The position numbers and the translations under genes are program-made. This document shows, one piece after another, positions 49,438 through 61,060 of a DNA stretch of 64,000 nt. The notes beneath the pieces were generated by a model. That model made no database searches. It was given only the letters and a program-made list of their open reading frames with translations, and was not told the origin of the DNA. The DNA comes from Deinococcus indicus. GTDB taxonomy: Bacteria; Deinococcota; Deinococci; Deinococcales; Deinococcaceae. Within the stretch, counting starts at the first letter, position 1. Each line of letters starts with the position of its first letter. The stretch lies in assembly GCF_002198095.1 (NCBI RefSeq), contig NZ_NHMK01000008.1, positions 58,600 through 122,599 of the forward strand. The letters run 5' to 3'.

Positions 49438-49495
49438 ATCTGAGTGCCATACGCTCAACTGACACCATAGTAAAACCTGAGTGCATTCGTGTCAA
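49438..49495 (-). promoter_or_regulatory. Hsp20 promoter with direct repeats
   Basis: Minus-strand TTGACA (complement of 49490-49495) and TACTAT (complement of 49467-49472) with a 17-bp spacer. A leader of about 80 nt follows. The octamer CTGAGTGC occurs twice (about 49438-49446 and 49477-49484), once inside the spacer, so a repressor could sit there. Confidence 0.75.
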
Positions 49496-49571
49496 GTTTA
49501 GTGCGCCTTGAATCGGCGTTCAGAACTGGACACCCCTCCCCCGCTCCGGCACACCCCCACGCCCGCGGTGT

Positions 49572-49577
49572 TACACT
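49572..49577 (+). promoter_or_regulatory. -10 hexamer of the pyr operon
   Basis: TACACT at the start of the pyr leader region. The transcription start is expected near 49584, giving a leader of about 110 nt before the leader peptide. Confidence 0.5.
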
Positions 49578-49649
49578 TCGTCAGGCCGCGCACGGCAGTC
49601 CACCTGCCTGCGCCCCGGCAACCCCAACCCAACCCGTCCCTTTCCCGGC

Positions 49650-51260
<1,611 letters not shown>

Positions 51261-51277
51261 AGGGCGAGGGAACAGAC

Positions 51278-52537
51278 ATGATCACGATTACGAACATCAA
51301 GCGCGTCGGGTCGGAGAAGACCGAGAGCGTCACCATCGAGGGCGGCCTGATCAAGGGCTGGAACCTTCCGGAAGAAGGGCAGGTCATCGACGGGCAGGGC
51401 GGCACGGTCGCGCCCGCGCTGATCGAGCTGCACGCGCACCTGCGGGAGCCGGGGCAGACGGAGAAGGAAGACCTGAGCAGTGGGCTGGCGGCGGCGGCGG
51501 CCGGTGGGTACGGCACGGTGGTCAGCATGCCGAACACCAGCCCCGTCGTGGACGACCCGGCGATCGTGCGGACGCTGATCGAGAAGGCGGCGGGCCTGGG
51601 CTTTGCGCGCCTGCGTCCGGCGGCGGCCCTGACGAAGGGGCAGAAGGGCGAGGAACTGGCCGAACTGACGTACCTGAAAGAGGCGGGCGCGGCGATGTTC
51701 ACGGACGACGGGCGCACGAACGAGAACGCCCGGACGCTGCGCCTGGGGCTGGAGACGGCGGGGAGCCTGGGCATGGTGATCAGCGTGCACGCCGAGGACG
51801 CATCCCTGCGCGCGGACGGCGTGATGAACGAGGGGCCGGTCAGCGAGGCGCTGGGACTGCCTGGCAACCCGGCGGCGGCCGAGGCGGCGCGCGTGGCGCG
51901 GGATATCGAGATCGTGGCGGGCCTGCACGCGCAGGGCGTCCCGGCGCGGCTGCACATTCAGCACCTGAGCACGGCGCGCGCGCTGGATCTGGTGCGGGCG
52001 GCGAAGGCGCAGGGCCTGCCGGTGACGTGTGAGGTCTGCCCGCACCACCTGACCCTGACGGACGAGGCGCTGCGTTCTTTCGACGCGATCTACAAGGTCG
52101 CGCCGCCCCTGCGCACCCAGGCGGACGCCGATCACCTGCTGGAGGGCCTGCGGGACGGCAGCGTGGACTGCCTCGCGACGGATCACGCGCCGCACACCCG
52201 CGCGGAGAAGGAACGGGACCTGCTGGACGCCCCCAGCGGCATCGCGTACATCGAACTGGCGTTCCCGCTGATGTACACCCGTTTCGGTGAGACGCTGGGC
52301 CTGGAGCGCATCCTGGACCTGATGACCGCCGCCCCGGCGCGCGTCATGGGCTGGGAGCCCCCCACCCTGGACGCGGGCGCGAAGGCCGATCTGGTCGTCC
52401 TCGACCTGACCACTGAACGCCCCGTGAACCCCGCCGGGTTCAAGAGCAAGGCGAAGTTCACCCCCTGGGCCGGCGAAAGCCTGAAGGGCTGGCCGCTGCT
52501 GACGGTCGTTGACGGGAAAGTCGCCTACCAGCGGTAA
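51278..52537 (+). CDS. pyrC: dihydroorotase
   Basis: 419 residues, class I dihydroorotase. Closes carbamoyl-aspartate to dihydroorotate. The metal site begins with ELHAHLREPGQ (usually DxHVHLRDPG), with a VCPHHLTLTDE block and CLATDHAPHT carrying the catalytic Asp. It follows pyrB by 17 bp with a GGGCGAGGG ribosome-site-like stretch. The operon is closed by a hairpin at 52556-52580. Confidence 0.95.
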   Translation: MITITNIKRVGSEKTESVTIEGGLIKGWNLPEEGQVIDGQGGTVAPALIELHAHLREPGQTEKEDLSSGLAAAAAGGYGTVVSMPNTSPVVDDPAIVRTLIEKAAGLGFARLRPAAALTKGQKGEELAELTYLKEAGAAMFTDDGRTNENARTLRLGLETAGSLGMVISVHAEDASLRADGVMNEGPVSEALGLPGNPAAAEAARVARDIEIVAGLHAQGVPARLHIQHLSTARALDLVRAAKAQGLPVTCEVCPHHLTLTDEALRSFDAIYKVAPPLRTQADADHLLEGLRDGSVDCLATDHAPHTRAEKERDLLDAPSGIAYIELAFPLMYTRFGETLGLERILDLMTAAPARVMGWEPPTLDAGAKADLVVLDLTTERPVNPAGFKSKAKFTPWAGESLKGWPLLTVVDGKVAYQR

Positions 52538-52555
52538 CGGGCACACGGCTGGCCA

Positions 52556-52580
52556 GGCGCGGAGGGATTGCCTCCGCGCC
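52556..52580. terminator. hairpin after pyrC
   Basis: A 10-bp perfect inverted repeat (52556-52565 and 52571-52580) between the convergent pyrC and FAD oxidoreductase genes. Confidence 0.7.
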
Positions 52581-52590
52581 CGACTGCCGT

Positions 52591-53799
52591 TCAGCGGTCC
52601 AGCCGGAAGATCCGCAGGTCGTCGTGCTCCTCGCCCTGAATCAGTTCCGTGAGGAGGCGGGCGGCCTGCACGCTGTACGTGATGCCGTTCCCGCCGTACC
52701 CGAGGGCGAACAGCAGCCGGTCGCCCTTCTGCCGGGGGCCGATGTACGCGAGGCCGTCCTTCGTCTCGCCGAAGGTACCGGCCCAGGCGAAGGCCGTTTC
52801 CGGGTGGAGGTGCGGCAGGAGCTTCCCGAGTTTGCGTTCCAGCCGTTTCTGTTTGCCGGGCAGGGCGCGTTCGCGGCGGGCGGGGTTGTGGTGGTTGTCG
52901 TCCTCGCCGCCGATGACGACGCGGCCATCCTGGGTGGTGCGGGCGTACAGGTACGGGCGGGCCGTTTCCCAGATGAGGCAGCCGGTGGGCCACAGTTCCC
53001 CGTCGGTCTGCTCGATGGGTTCGGTCGCCAGGGCGTAGGAGTTCTTCAGCTGCGCGAGGCGTCTGCCGAGGAACTTCTCGGCCTCGTACCCGGTGGCGAC
53101 CACGACCCAGCGGGCCTGGATCTTCGCGTTCCGGTCGGTGTGCGCGGTGAATTGATCCCGGTGTTCGTCCAGGCGGGTGACTTCCGTGCGGTCGTACACC
53201 CGCGCGCCCCGCGACTGCGCCCGCTGAAGCAGGTGCTGCGCGAGGCGGTACGGATCGACCTCGCCGCCGTCGGGGCTAAACAGCGCGGCGGGCGCCGTGA
53301 TCCCGAAGCGGGACTTGAGGCTGCGGGCGTCCAGGTGTTCGACCTTCAGGCCGGCGCGGGTGCGGGCAGCGTGTTCCTGGGCGAGCATGCGGGCGTCCCG
53401 GCGGTTGCTGGCGTAGTACAGGCTGCCGCGCTCGCGGAAGCCGCAGTCGTCGGGCAGTTCGGCGGTCAGGTCGCGCACCGTGTCGATGGCGTCGCGGCAC
53501 AGGTGGTAGGCGCGTTCCGCGTCGGCCTGCCCGATCATGGGGATCAGGTCCACGAGGTTCGTGTCGATCTCGTACTGCAGCAGGGCGGTGCTGGCGCTGG
53601 TGCTGCCGAACGCGGCGTCGCGCAGGTCGGTCACAACGACGTCCAGTCCGGCGGCGCTGAGCTTGTCGGCGAGCAGCGCGCCCGTGATGCCCGCCCCGAT
53701 GACGAGCACGTCGGCGCGTTCGTCGCCGCTCAGGGGCGGGTAGGTGTGCATGAGGCCGTTCGTGAGAGGCCAGAAGGCGCGTCCGCTGCGGAGATCCAT
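52591..53799 (-). CDS. FAD-dependent amine/amino-acid oxidoreductase (DAO superfamily)
   Basis: 402 residues. The N-terminal dinucleotide motif DVLVIGAGITGALLADKLSAAG (GxGxxG) binds FAD. WVVVATGYEAEKFLG is the second FAD-contact motif, and a late LLFALGYGGNGITYS block closes the FAD site. The substrate, probably a secondary amine or amino acid such as glycine-betaine breakdown products, is not identifiable. CAGAAT lies 7 nt before the ATG. Confidence 0.87.
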   Translation of the reverse strand: MDLRSGRAFWPLTNGLMHTYPPLSGDERADVLVIGAGITGALLADKLSAAGLDVVVTDLRDAAFGSTSASTALLQYEIDTNLVDLIPMIGQADAERAYHLCRDAIDTVRDLTAELPDDCGFRERGSLYYASNRRDARMLAQEHAARTRAGLKVEHLDARSLKSRFGITAPAALFSPDGGEVDPYRLAQHLLQRAQSRGARVYDRTEVTRLDEHRDQFTAHTDRNAKIQARWVVVATGYEAEKFLGRRLAQLKNSYALATEPIEQTDGELWPTGCLIWETARPYLYARTTQDGRVVIGGEDDNHHNPARRERALPGKQKRLERKLGKLLPHLHPETAFAWAGTFGETKDGLAYIGPRQKGDRLLFALGYGGNGITYSVQAARLLTELIQGEEHDDLRIFRLDR

Positions 53800-53888
53800 A
53801 CGCCCGATTCTGGTGGGACGCCCGCCGGGCCGGGTGGGCGCGTGGCTACGGTTCCCCGCACGCAGCGTTCAGGATTCGTTGGGGTTCT

Positions 53889-53961
53889 AAGTCCGTCGAA
53901 GCTAACATTGCGAGATTCCGGGAAGGCACCGGAATCTCTCCATTCCCGCTTCAACGGACTT
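53889..53961. repeat. nested palindromic element, 73 bp
   Basis: Outer arms AAGTCCGTCGAAGC (53889-53902) and GCTTCAACGGACTT (53948-53961) match with one mismatch. Inner arms GAGATTCCGG (53912-53921) and CCGGAATCTC (53929-53938) match perfectly. The composition of the inner stem recalls the other element family, but the ends differ. Confidence 0.8.
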
Positions 53962-53984
53962 CCTCTGCTACGCGCTCCGCGCGG

Positions 53985-54001
53985 TTTATCTACAAGATAA
54001 A
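53985..54001. terminator. short AT hairpin downstream of the oxidoreductase gene
   Basis: TTTATC/GATAAA (loop TACAA) 11 bp from the stop of the minus-strand gene ending at 54012. It lacks a clear T-run, so its function is uncertain. Confidence 0.35.
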
Positions 54002-54011
54002 CGCAGTGTAC

Positions 54012-55115
54012 TTACTTCTGCGGCAGCTGCGGTTTCGTGCCCCGGAAGGCGTCGCGTTCCGCGTGGGTGGGCAGGCGCACGACCTGCCCGGTGCGGGCGC
54101 TCTCGTACAGGGCGTCCATGATGACGTGGTCCTGCACCCCCTCCTCTCCGGGTGTCCACGGGGTGTCGCCGCTGCGGATGCACTGCGCGAAGTGGTCGAA
54201 TTCCAGCGTGAACTGGTCGTAGTCGGGGAAACTGGGCTGGCGGGTGCCGTCCCGGTCGGACAGGCTGAGTTTCAGGCCGTCGTAGGGGAAGGCGGGGTCC
54301 ATGTTCAGGCTGCCCGCCTCGCCCATCACGCGCAGGGTGCCGGTGTCGTGCGCGGCGTAACTCGTCTGGATGGTGGCGCTCACACCACCGGGGAAGCCCA
54401 GCAGGGCGCTCATGGACGCCTCGACCTCCTGGAATCGCGGGTCGCCGCCGGGCTGGTGCTGCGTGGCGAACACCCACTCGGGTTCCTGCCCGGTCAGAAA
54501 ACGCAGGGTGTTCAGGCTGTAGATGCCCACGTCCGGCAGCGGACCGCCGCCCGCCAGCTCGCGTTTCAGGCGCCACGCCTCGGGGTCGTCCTCGACCTGC
54601 GCGTGGATGGAGTGCAGCAGCCGCAGGTCGCCCAGCGTGCCGTCCTGCACGGCGTCCCTGGCCGCCCAGTGTTCCGGCGTGTACTGGCAGCGGTACGCGG
54701 TCATCAGCAGCACCCCGGCTTCCCGGCAGGCGTCCACGATGGCCTGGGCGTCCTCGGCGTTCACGCCCAGCGGTTTCTCGCACAGGACGTGTTTGCCCAT
54801 GCGAGCGGCGCGGGTGGCGTACTCGCGGTGCAGGCTGTTGGGCAGCACGATGTACACGGCCTGCACGTCGTCACGGTCCGCCAGTTCGTCGAACTGCTCA
54901 TAGGTGTAGGCGTCCCCCTCGGTCAGGCCCAGGGCACGCGCGAAACCCTGCGCGTGGTCCGCCTCGCCACTGACGAGCGCCGCCACGCGGGCGTGCTCGC
55001 TGGTGCGGGCGGCGGGAATGAGTTCCTCGGCGGTCAGCTTACCGATACCGACCAGGGCGAAGCCCACCCGCGTGTCCTGCGCTTCGGGCGGCGTGATGTG
55101 CGGTTTCAGAGGCAT
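54012..55115 (-). CDS. Gfo/Idh/MocA-family oxidoreductase (glucose-fructose oxidoreductase-like)
   Basis: 367 residues. The NAD(P) motif is FALVGIGKLTAEELIPA, the catalytic region is CEKPLGVNAEDAQAIV, and the GGGPLPDVGIYSLNTLRFLTG block matches GFOR-like members. No Tat signal is visible, unlike periplasmic GFOR. The substrate is a sugar by inference. TACGGT lies 5 nt before the ATG. Confidence 0.88.
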   Translation of the reverse strand: MPLKPHITPPEAQDTRVGFALVGIGKLTAEELIPAARTSEHARVAALVSGEADHAQGFARALGLTEGDAYTYEQFDELADRDDVQAVYIVLPNSLHREYATRAARMGKHVLCEKPLGVNAEDAQAIVDACREAGVLLMTAYRCQYTPEHWAARDAVQDGTLGDLRLLHSIHAQVEDDPEAWRLKRELAGGGPLPDVGIYSLNTLRFLTGQEPEWVFATQHQPGGDPRFQEVEASMSALLGFPGGVSATIQTSYAAHDTGTLRVMGEAGSLNMDPAFPYDGLKLSLSDRDGTRQPSFPDYDQFTLEFDHFAQCIRSGDTPWTPGEEGVQDHVIMDALYESARTGQVVRLPTHAERDAFRGTKPQLPQK

Positions 55116-55178
55116 GACCCACCGTAAAGGCGCGCCCCCGCCGGATGGGGGGACGCGCCTTGAGGGGGCCTTACGGGT

Positions 55179-55388
55179 TCAGAAGAAGCGGCGTTTGCCG
55201 CGTTTGCCCACGGCCCGCTGCGCGCCGCTCAGGAGCGAGTCGATCATGCGGTCGCGTTTGCGGGCGCGGGTGTAGCGGCTGTTCTTCTTCTGGGCGGCGC
55301 GTGCTTTGACGAGCAGTTCCAGCACGACCGGAGCGGCGGCCATGATCAGGCCGAGTTTGCCTTTCGAGGAGGTCTTCATGCTGTCCAT
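55179..55388 (-). CDS. small basic protein (69 residues) with hydrophobic helix
   Basis: No family recognised. A hydrophobic segment (about 10-27) is followed by a very basic stretch (KKNSRYTRARKRDR and a KRGKRRFF end). It may be a small membrane-bound or nucleic-acid-associated protein. The start could be ATG 55388 or 55379. Confidence 0.6.
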   Translation of the reverse strand: MDSMKTSSKGKLGLIMAAAPVVLELLVKARAAQKKNSRYTRARKRDRMIDSLLSGAQRAVGKRGKRRFF

Positions 55389-55513
55389 TACGACACGTCG
55401 CGGAGGAAAGTTGCTGAGGGCAGACTCAGGTTCCTTCACCTCGGGCAGCGGGCGGGTGTCCGGCCCATCGAAACGTCCGCCTGCCGGACCGCCCGGAGGC
55501 GCTAGGCTGGGGC

Positions 55514-56692
<1,179 letters not shown>

Positions 56693-56697
56693 GGCCC

Positions 56698-57123
56698 GTG
56701 CAGTTGCCCGAGGCGGTCGCCAAGCAGATCATCGCCGACCACCAGCGCCGCCCGCGCCACACCGGAGCGCTGGACGGCGTGCCCGGCGTCACGCTGGACA
56801 ACCCCGGCTGCGGGGATCAGGTGACCGTCTGGGCCGACGTGCAGGGCGGCCGGATCGGGCAGCTGACCTTCAGCGGGAAGGGCTGCGCGATCAGTCAGAG
56901 CAGCGCCAGCCTGATGACCGTCGCCCTGACCGGAAAGACCCTGCCCGAGGCGCGGGCGCTGGCCGGGCAGTTCCGCGCGATGGTCATGGGCGACGCCGAG
57001 GGCACGCCGGACCTGGGCGACCTGCTGGCCCTGGCGGGCGTCAGCCGCCTGCACGCGCGGCGCAAATGCGCGCTGCTGCCCTGGCGGGCGCTGGAGCAGG
57101 CGCTGGACACGCCCGACCGCTAG
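56698..57123 (+). CDS. sufU: SufU-type iron-sulfur cluster assembly protein
   Basis: 141 residues. The conserved Cys are C38 (NPGCGD with Asp40), C63 ([10 protein letters not shown]) and C124 (RRKCALLPW), the zinc site of SufU, which passes sulfur from SufS to the SufBCD scaffold. GTG 56698 starts five bases after the amidohydrolase stop, so co-transcription is likely. No other suf gene is in the window. Confidence 0.87.
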   Translation: MQLPEAVAKQIIADHQRRPRHTGALDGVPGVTLDNPGCGDQVTVWADVQGGRIGQLTFSGKGCAISQSSASLMTVALTGKTLPEARALAGQFRAMVMGDAEGTPDLGDLLALAGVSRLHARRKCALLPWRALEQALDTPDR

Positions 57124-57183
57124 GGACGGGCGTTCAGGTCAGCGGGAAGCCCACCCGTGTGGACCCGGCCGGTCGGCCGCCGT

Positions 57184-60018
57184 TCAGGAACGTACGCCTT
57201 CCCCCTCGGTGCCCGCGCCAGCCAGGACCGACCCGGTGCCGACTGGCCCGGCACTGACGGGGCCCACCCCCACCGGACCCGCCCCCACCGGACCCGTCCC
57301 GACCGGACCGCCGCGCACCGCCCCGGCCGGCTGGCTGGCCGCCGGGACCGGGGCGCCCTGGGCGATCAGTTCGCAGAACAGGTCCGTCAGCACCGGGTCG
57401 AACTGCGTGCCGCGCCCCTCGCGGATGATCTCCAGCGCGCGGGTGTGGGTCATGGCCTCCTTGTACGGGCGGACGCTGATCAGGGCGTCGTACACGTCGC
57501 ACAGCGCGAAGATCCGGGCCAGCAGCGGAATCTCCTGGCCGGCCAGCCGGTCCGGGTAGCCCGCGCCGTCCCAGCGTTCATGGTGGTGCCGGACGACGTG
57601 GTGAGCCTCGGGGTGCAGGAACGGAATGCGGCCCACGAGGTCCGCGCCCAGCGGGGCGTGCTGCTCGACCACGGCCCGCTCGTCCGGGGTCAGGCGGCCC
57701 GGTTTGAGCAGCACGGCGTCCGGAATGCACAGCTTCCCGATGTCGTGCAGGGTCGCGCCGTGCCGCAACGCCGTCATCTGGTCGTCCGGGAGGCGCAGCG
57801 CGGCGCCCATCGTGAGCGCCAGGTCCCGGACGCGCTGGGTGTGGCCCTGCGTCTCGAAGTCCCGCGCTTCGAGGGCCACGCCCAGCGTGTTCAGCGAGGC
57901 TTCCAGCGTGGCGCGCAGGTCGTTCAGGTGCGTGCCGCGCTCCATGACGCGCGTGCCGACGCTGGCGAGCATGGCGGCCAGCGCCTCGTCACTTGCCTGG
58001 AAGGGCCGGTGGGCGCTGCGCAGCAGGCACAGCACGCCCAGCGGTTGCCGCTGGTGCGACAGCAGCGGCACGGCCATCAGGGCGCGGCGGTCGGGTTCCA
58101 GGTTCTCGGGCCGGTACGCGCCGGGCGTGGTCATGATGTCCTCCACGCGCTGCACCTGCCCGGTCTCCAGCGCCCGCCAGGACATGCCCTCGCCGCGCCG
58201 TAGCCGCACCGGGGGGCCGTCCAGCGGGCTGGCCCCGGCGCGGGCCGCGCTGATCAGCATGTCCTGCGTGGCGTCGTAGCGCAGTAGGACGGTGTAACTG
58301 GTGCGCAGCAGGGCGTGGGCGGTGTCGGTCAGGTGCCCGGCGATGGCGTCGTCGTCGAGGCTGAGGCTCAGGTCGCCGTGCAGCCGGGCCAGCTGTTCGA
58401 GTTCCCGCCAGCGTTCCTGCAACTGCAGCAGCGCCGCGATCTGCTGCGCGAACACCCCGGCGTCCTGCATGACGGCCGGCGTGAACACGTCCTCGGAACT
58501 CAGGGAGTCGAGGTTCAGGTGCGCGATCACCTCGCCGCCCAGCACGACCGGCAGGCACAGGTTCGCGCGCAGCTGGTCGCGGCGGCCCAGGTGCGCGAAC
58601 ACGCTGGCCGATCCGGCCTGGTGCGTCTCGTCGGCTGACGCCCAGGCGCGCTGGATCTCGCCGGGCCGCATGACGCGCGGTTTACCGGCCAGCCAGTCCT
58701 GCAGGCTTCCGCCGTACCAGCGGCGCTGGGAACTCTCGGTCAGGGTCAGGCCGGTCAGGCCCTCGTCGTACCCCTCGGAAGCGCACACGCGGAACACGCT
58801 GCCCTCGCGGACGTTCAGGGTGCCGGCCTCCACGCCGTCCACGGTCTGCACGGCCAGTCGCAGCAGTTCGTGCCAGTCGTCGTCGGTCAGGGTGCGGCGC
58901 TGCGTGAGCAGGTTGACGGTGGTGCGCTGCGCCTGCCACAGCGAGTAGCGGGGGCGGATGTCCGGCAGGGCCGCCTCGGTGGTGCTGCGCCGGGCGCTGT
59001 ACTGCTGCACGACCAGCCGGTTGCGGCCGTTCGTCTTGGCGAGGTACAGCGCCTCGTCCGCGCGGGACATCAGCCCGCCGGGCGTCTCGTGCAGCAGGCG
59101 GGTCGCCATGCCGGCCGACAGGGTCAGGTTCGCCCAGGGCAGCCCGCCGGGTTCCGTGACCTGCGCCTGGAGCCGCTCGACCAGCGTGCGGGCCGCCGCC
59201 TCTCCGCCCACGTTCAGCAGCAGCGCGAACTCCTCGCCGCTCAGGCGGTACGCGGCGTGCGGGGCGACGTCCTGCATGACCTGCCCGATGTACCGCAGCG
59301 CCCGGTCCCCGACCGGCGTGCCGTGCCGTTCGTTCAGCGAGCGGAAGTCGTCGATGTCCAGCATCACGAGCTGTCCGCCCGTCTCCAGCCGCGCGAGGTC
59401 CAGGTCGAAGCGCCGCCGGTTGCCCAGCCCGGTCAGTTCGTCGGTCAGGACCTGCCGTTCCAGTTCGGACGTGGCGCGCAGCAGGCGCAGCCGGGCGTTC
59501 AGGACGCCCAGCACGGCCAGGGTCGCCAGCGAGTGCAGCGCCAGCATGGACGGGTACAACACCCACGGGGACACGCCGGGCGGCTGGGGCGTGAAGAACA
59601 GCATCAGGCCCACGCCCAGGTACGGGACCGGCAGTTTCCAGAGGTCCGCGCGCCCCAGCTCCCGGAAGTTCAGGTGTCCGCGCAGCACGCCCGCCAGCGC
59701 CAGGACGCTCAGGGCGTTCACGAGCGCCGACAGGCCCCCCAGGTCGGATTCCAGGGCGCGCAGCGCGACCGGCCCGGCCGCGACGAGCAGGCCCGGCCCG
59801 ACGCCGTAGCGCAGGGTGATCAGCGCCAGCGGCACGAACCGCAGGTCGATCTTGTAGGGACCGACCTCCTGGGTGTTCATCAGCAGCAGGACCGACGCGA
59901 CCGCTGCCAGCACGATCCTCAGCTGATGCTCGGCCGCCCGCGCCGGGACCGGCCACTGACGGTACGTGAGACTCAGCAGAAACGTGCAGGTCAGCAGCAA
60001 GCAGAAATTCAGTAACAC
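57184..60018 (-). CDS. membrane GGDEF-GAF-GAF-HD-GYP signalling protein
   Basis: 944 residues. N-terminal six-helix region of 5TM-LYT type (about 1-178), GGDEF domain with altered active site SGEEF (260-264), two GAF-like domains (about 370-525 and 545-685), and an HD-GYP phosphodiesterase with HDIGK at 758 and HHERWDGAGYP at 812. It therefore probably degrades c-di-GMP, while the GGDEF domain may only bind GTP. The C-terminus (905-940) is a pentapeptide repeat GPVGx. GTG 60018 has GGAGG eight bases upstream. Confidence 0.9.
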   Translation of the reverse strand: MLLNFCLLLTCTFLLSLTYRQWPVPARAAEHQLRIVLAAVASVLLLMNTQEVGPYKIDLRFVPLALITLRYGVGPGLLVAAGPVALRALESDLGGLSALVNALSVLALAGVLRGHLNFRELGRADLWKLPVPYLGVGLMLFFTPQPPGVSPWVLYPSMLALHSLATLAVLGVLNARLRLLRATSELERQVLTDELTGLGNRRRFDLDLARLETGGQLVMLDIDDFRSLNERHGTPVGDRALRYIGQVMQDVAPHAAYRLSGEEFALLLNVGGEAAARTLVERLQAQVTEPGGLPWANLTLSAGMATRLLHETPGGLMSRADEALYLAKTNGRNRLVVQQYSARRSTTEAALPDIRPRYSLWQAQRTTVNLLTQRRTLTDDDWHELLRLAVQTVDGVEAGTLNVREGSVFRVCASEGYDEGLTGLTLTESSQRRWYGGSLQDWLAGKPRVMRPGEIQRAWASADETHQAGSASVFAHLGRRDQLRANLCLPVVLGGEVIAHLNLDSLSSEDVFTPAVMQDAGVFAQQIAALLQLQERWRELEQLARLHGDLSLSLDDDAIAGHLTDTAHALLRTSYTVLLRYDATQDMLISAARAGASPLDGPPVRLRRGEGMSWRALETGQVQRVEDIMTTPGAYRPENLEPDRRALMAVPLLSHQRQPLGVLCLLRSAHRPFQASDEALAAMLASVGTRVMERGTHLNDLRATLEASLNTLGVALEARDFETQGHTQRVRDLALTMGAALRLPDDQMTALRHGATLHDIGKLCIPDAVLLKPGRLTPDERAVVEQHAPLGADLVGRIPFLHPEAHHVVRHHHERWDGAGYPDRLAGQEIPLLARIFALCDVYDALISVRPYKEAMTHTRALEIIREGRGTQFDPVLTDLFCELIAQGAPVPAASQPAGAVRGGPVGTGPVGAGPVGVGPVSAGPVGTGSVLAGAGTEGEGVRS
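57230..57310 (-). repeat. 15-bp tandem repeat encoding GPVGx units
   Basis: Five imperfect 15-bp units at the 3' end of the HD-GYP gene encode GPVGT, GPVGA, GPVGV, GPVSA and GPVGT. Since each unit is in frame, copy-number change would only change tail length. Confidence 0.8.
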
Positions 60019-60294
60019 GGCACGTTCCTCCCCCCAGTCACCGTAGGGGATCGGTCCTTACATGCCTCTTATCGCGCGCACACCACACAAAGGCCTGAAT
60101 GGATCCTCATCGGGCCCTAATCACGACCGGAGGTCCGGCGTCGCCCGAAGTCCCGGCGTGGTCTGCGCGCGTTCTGGCCGGCAGAACCGGTCCGGGAGGC
60201 GTGAACGCACGGCGCGTGTCGGTTCCCCGGACCGGAAAGTGACCCCACCCATAATGTCGAATTTCTTACAGGCGGCGCCTGCCCGGACGGCCGG
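60019..60294. promoter_or_regulatory. gap between folE end and the HD-GYP gene start
   Basis: 276 bp. The ribosome site GGAGG for the minus-strand gene lies just before 60018. The rest contains a few weak inverted repeats (for example CCGGACC/GGTTCCCCGG-like near 60200-60240), but I see no promoter or RNA that can be defended. Confidence 0.3.
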
Positions 60295-60906
<612 letters not shown>

Positions 60907-61060
60907 GGGCGTTGCTCCTTCTCACGCGCTCCCGGTCCGGGAGGCGTGAACATGAATGCCGCGAGTGTAGGCCGTAGCCCCTCGCGGCAATTGTCAAAAA
61001 AGATTCAGGAACCCCCCACGACCCTCCCGGACGTGAGGGAATCCCCACCCGGAGTCCGGG

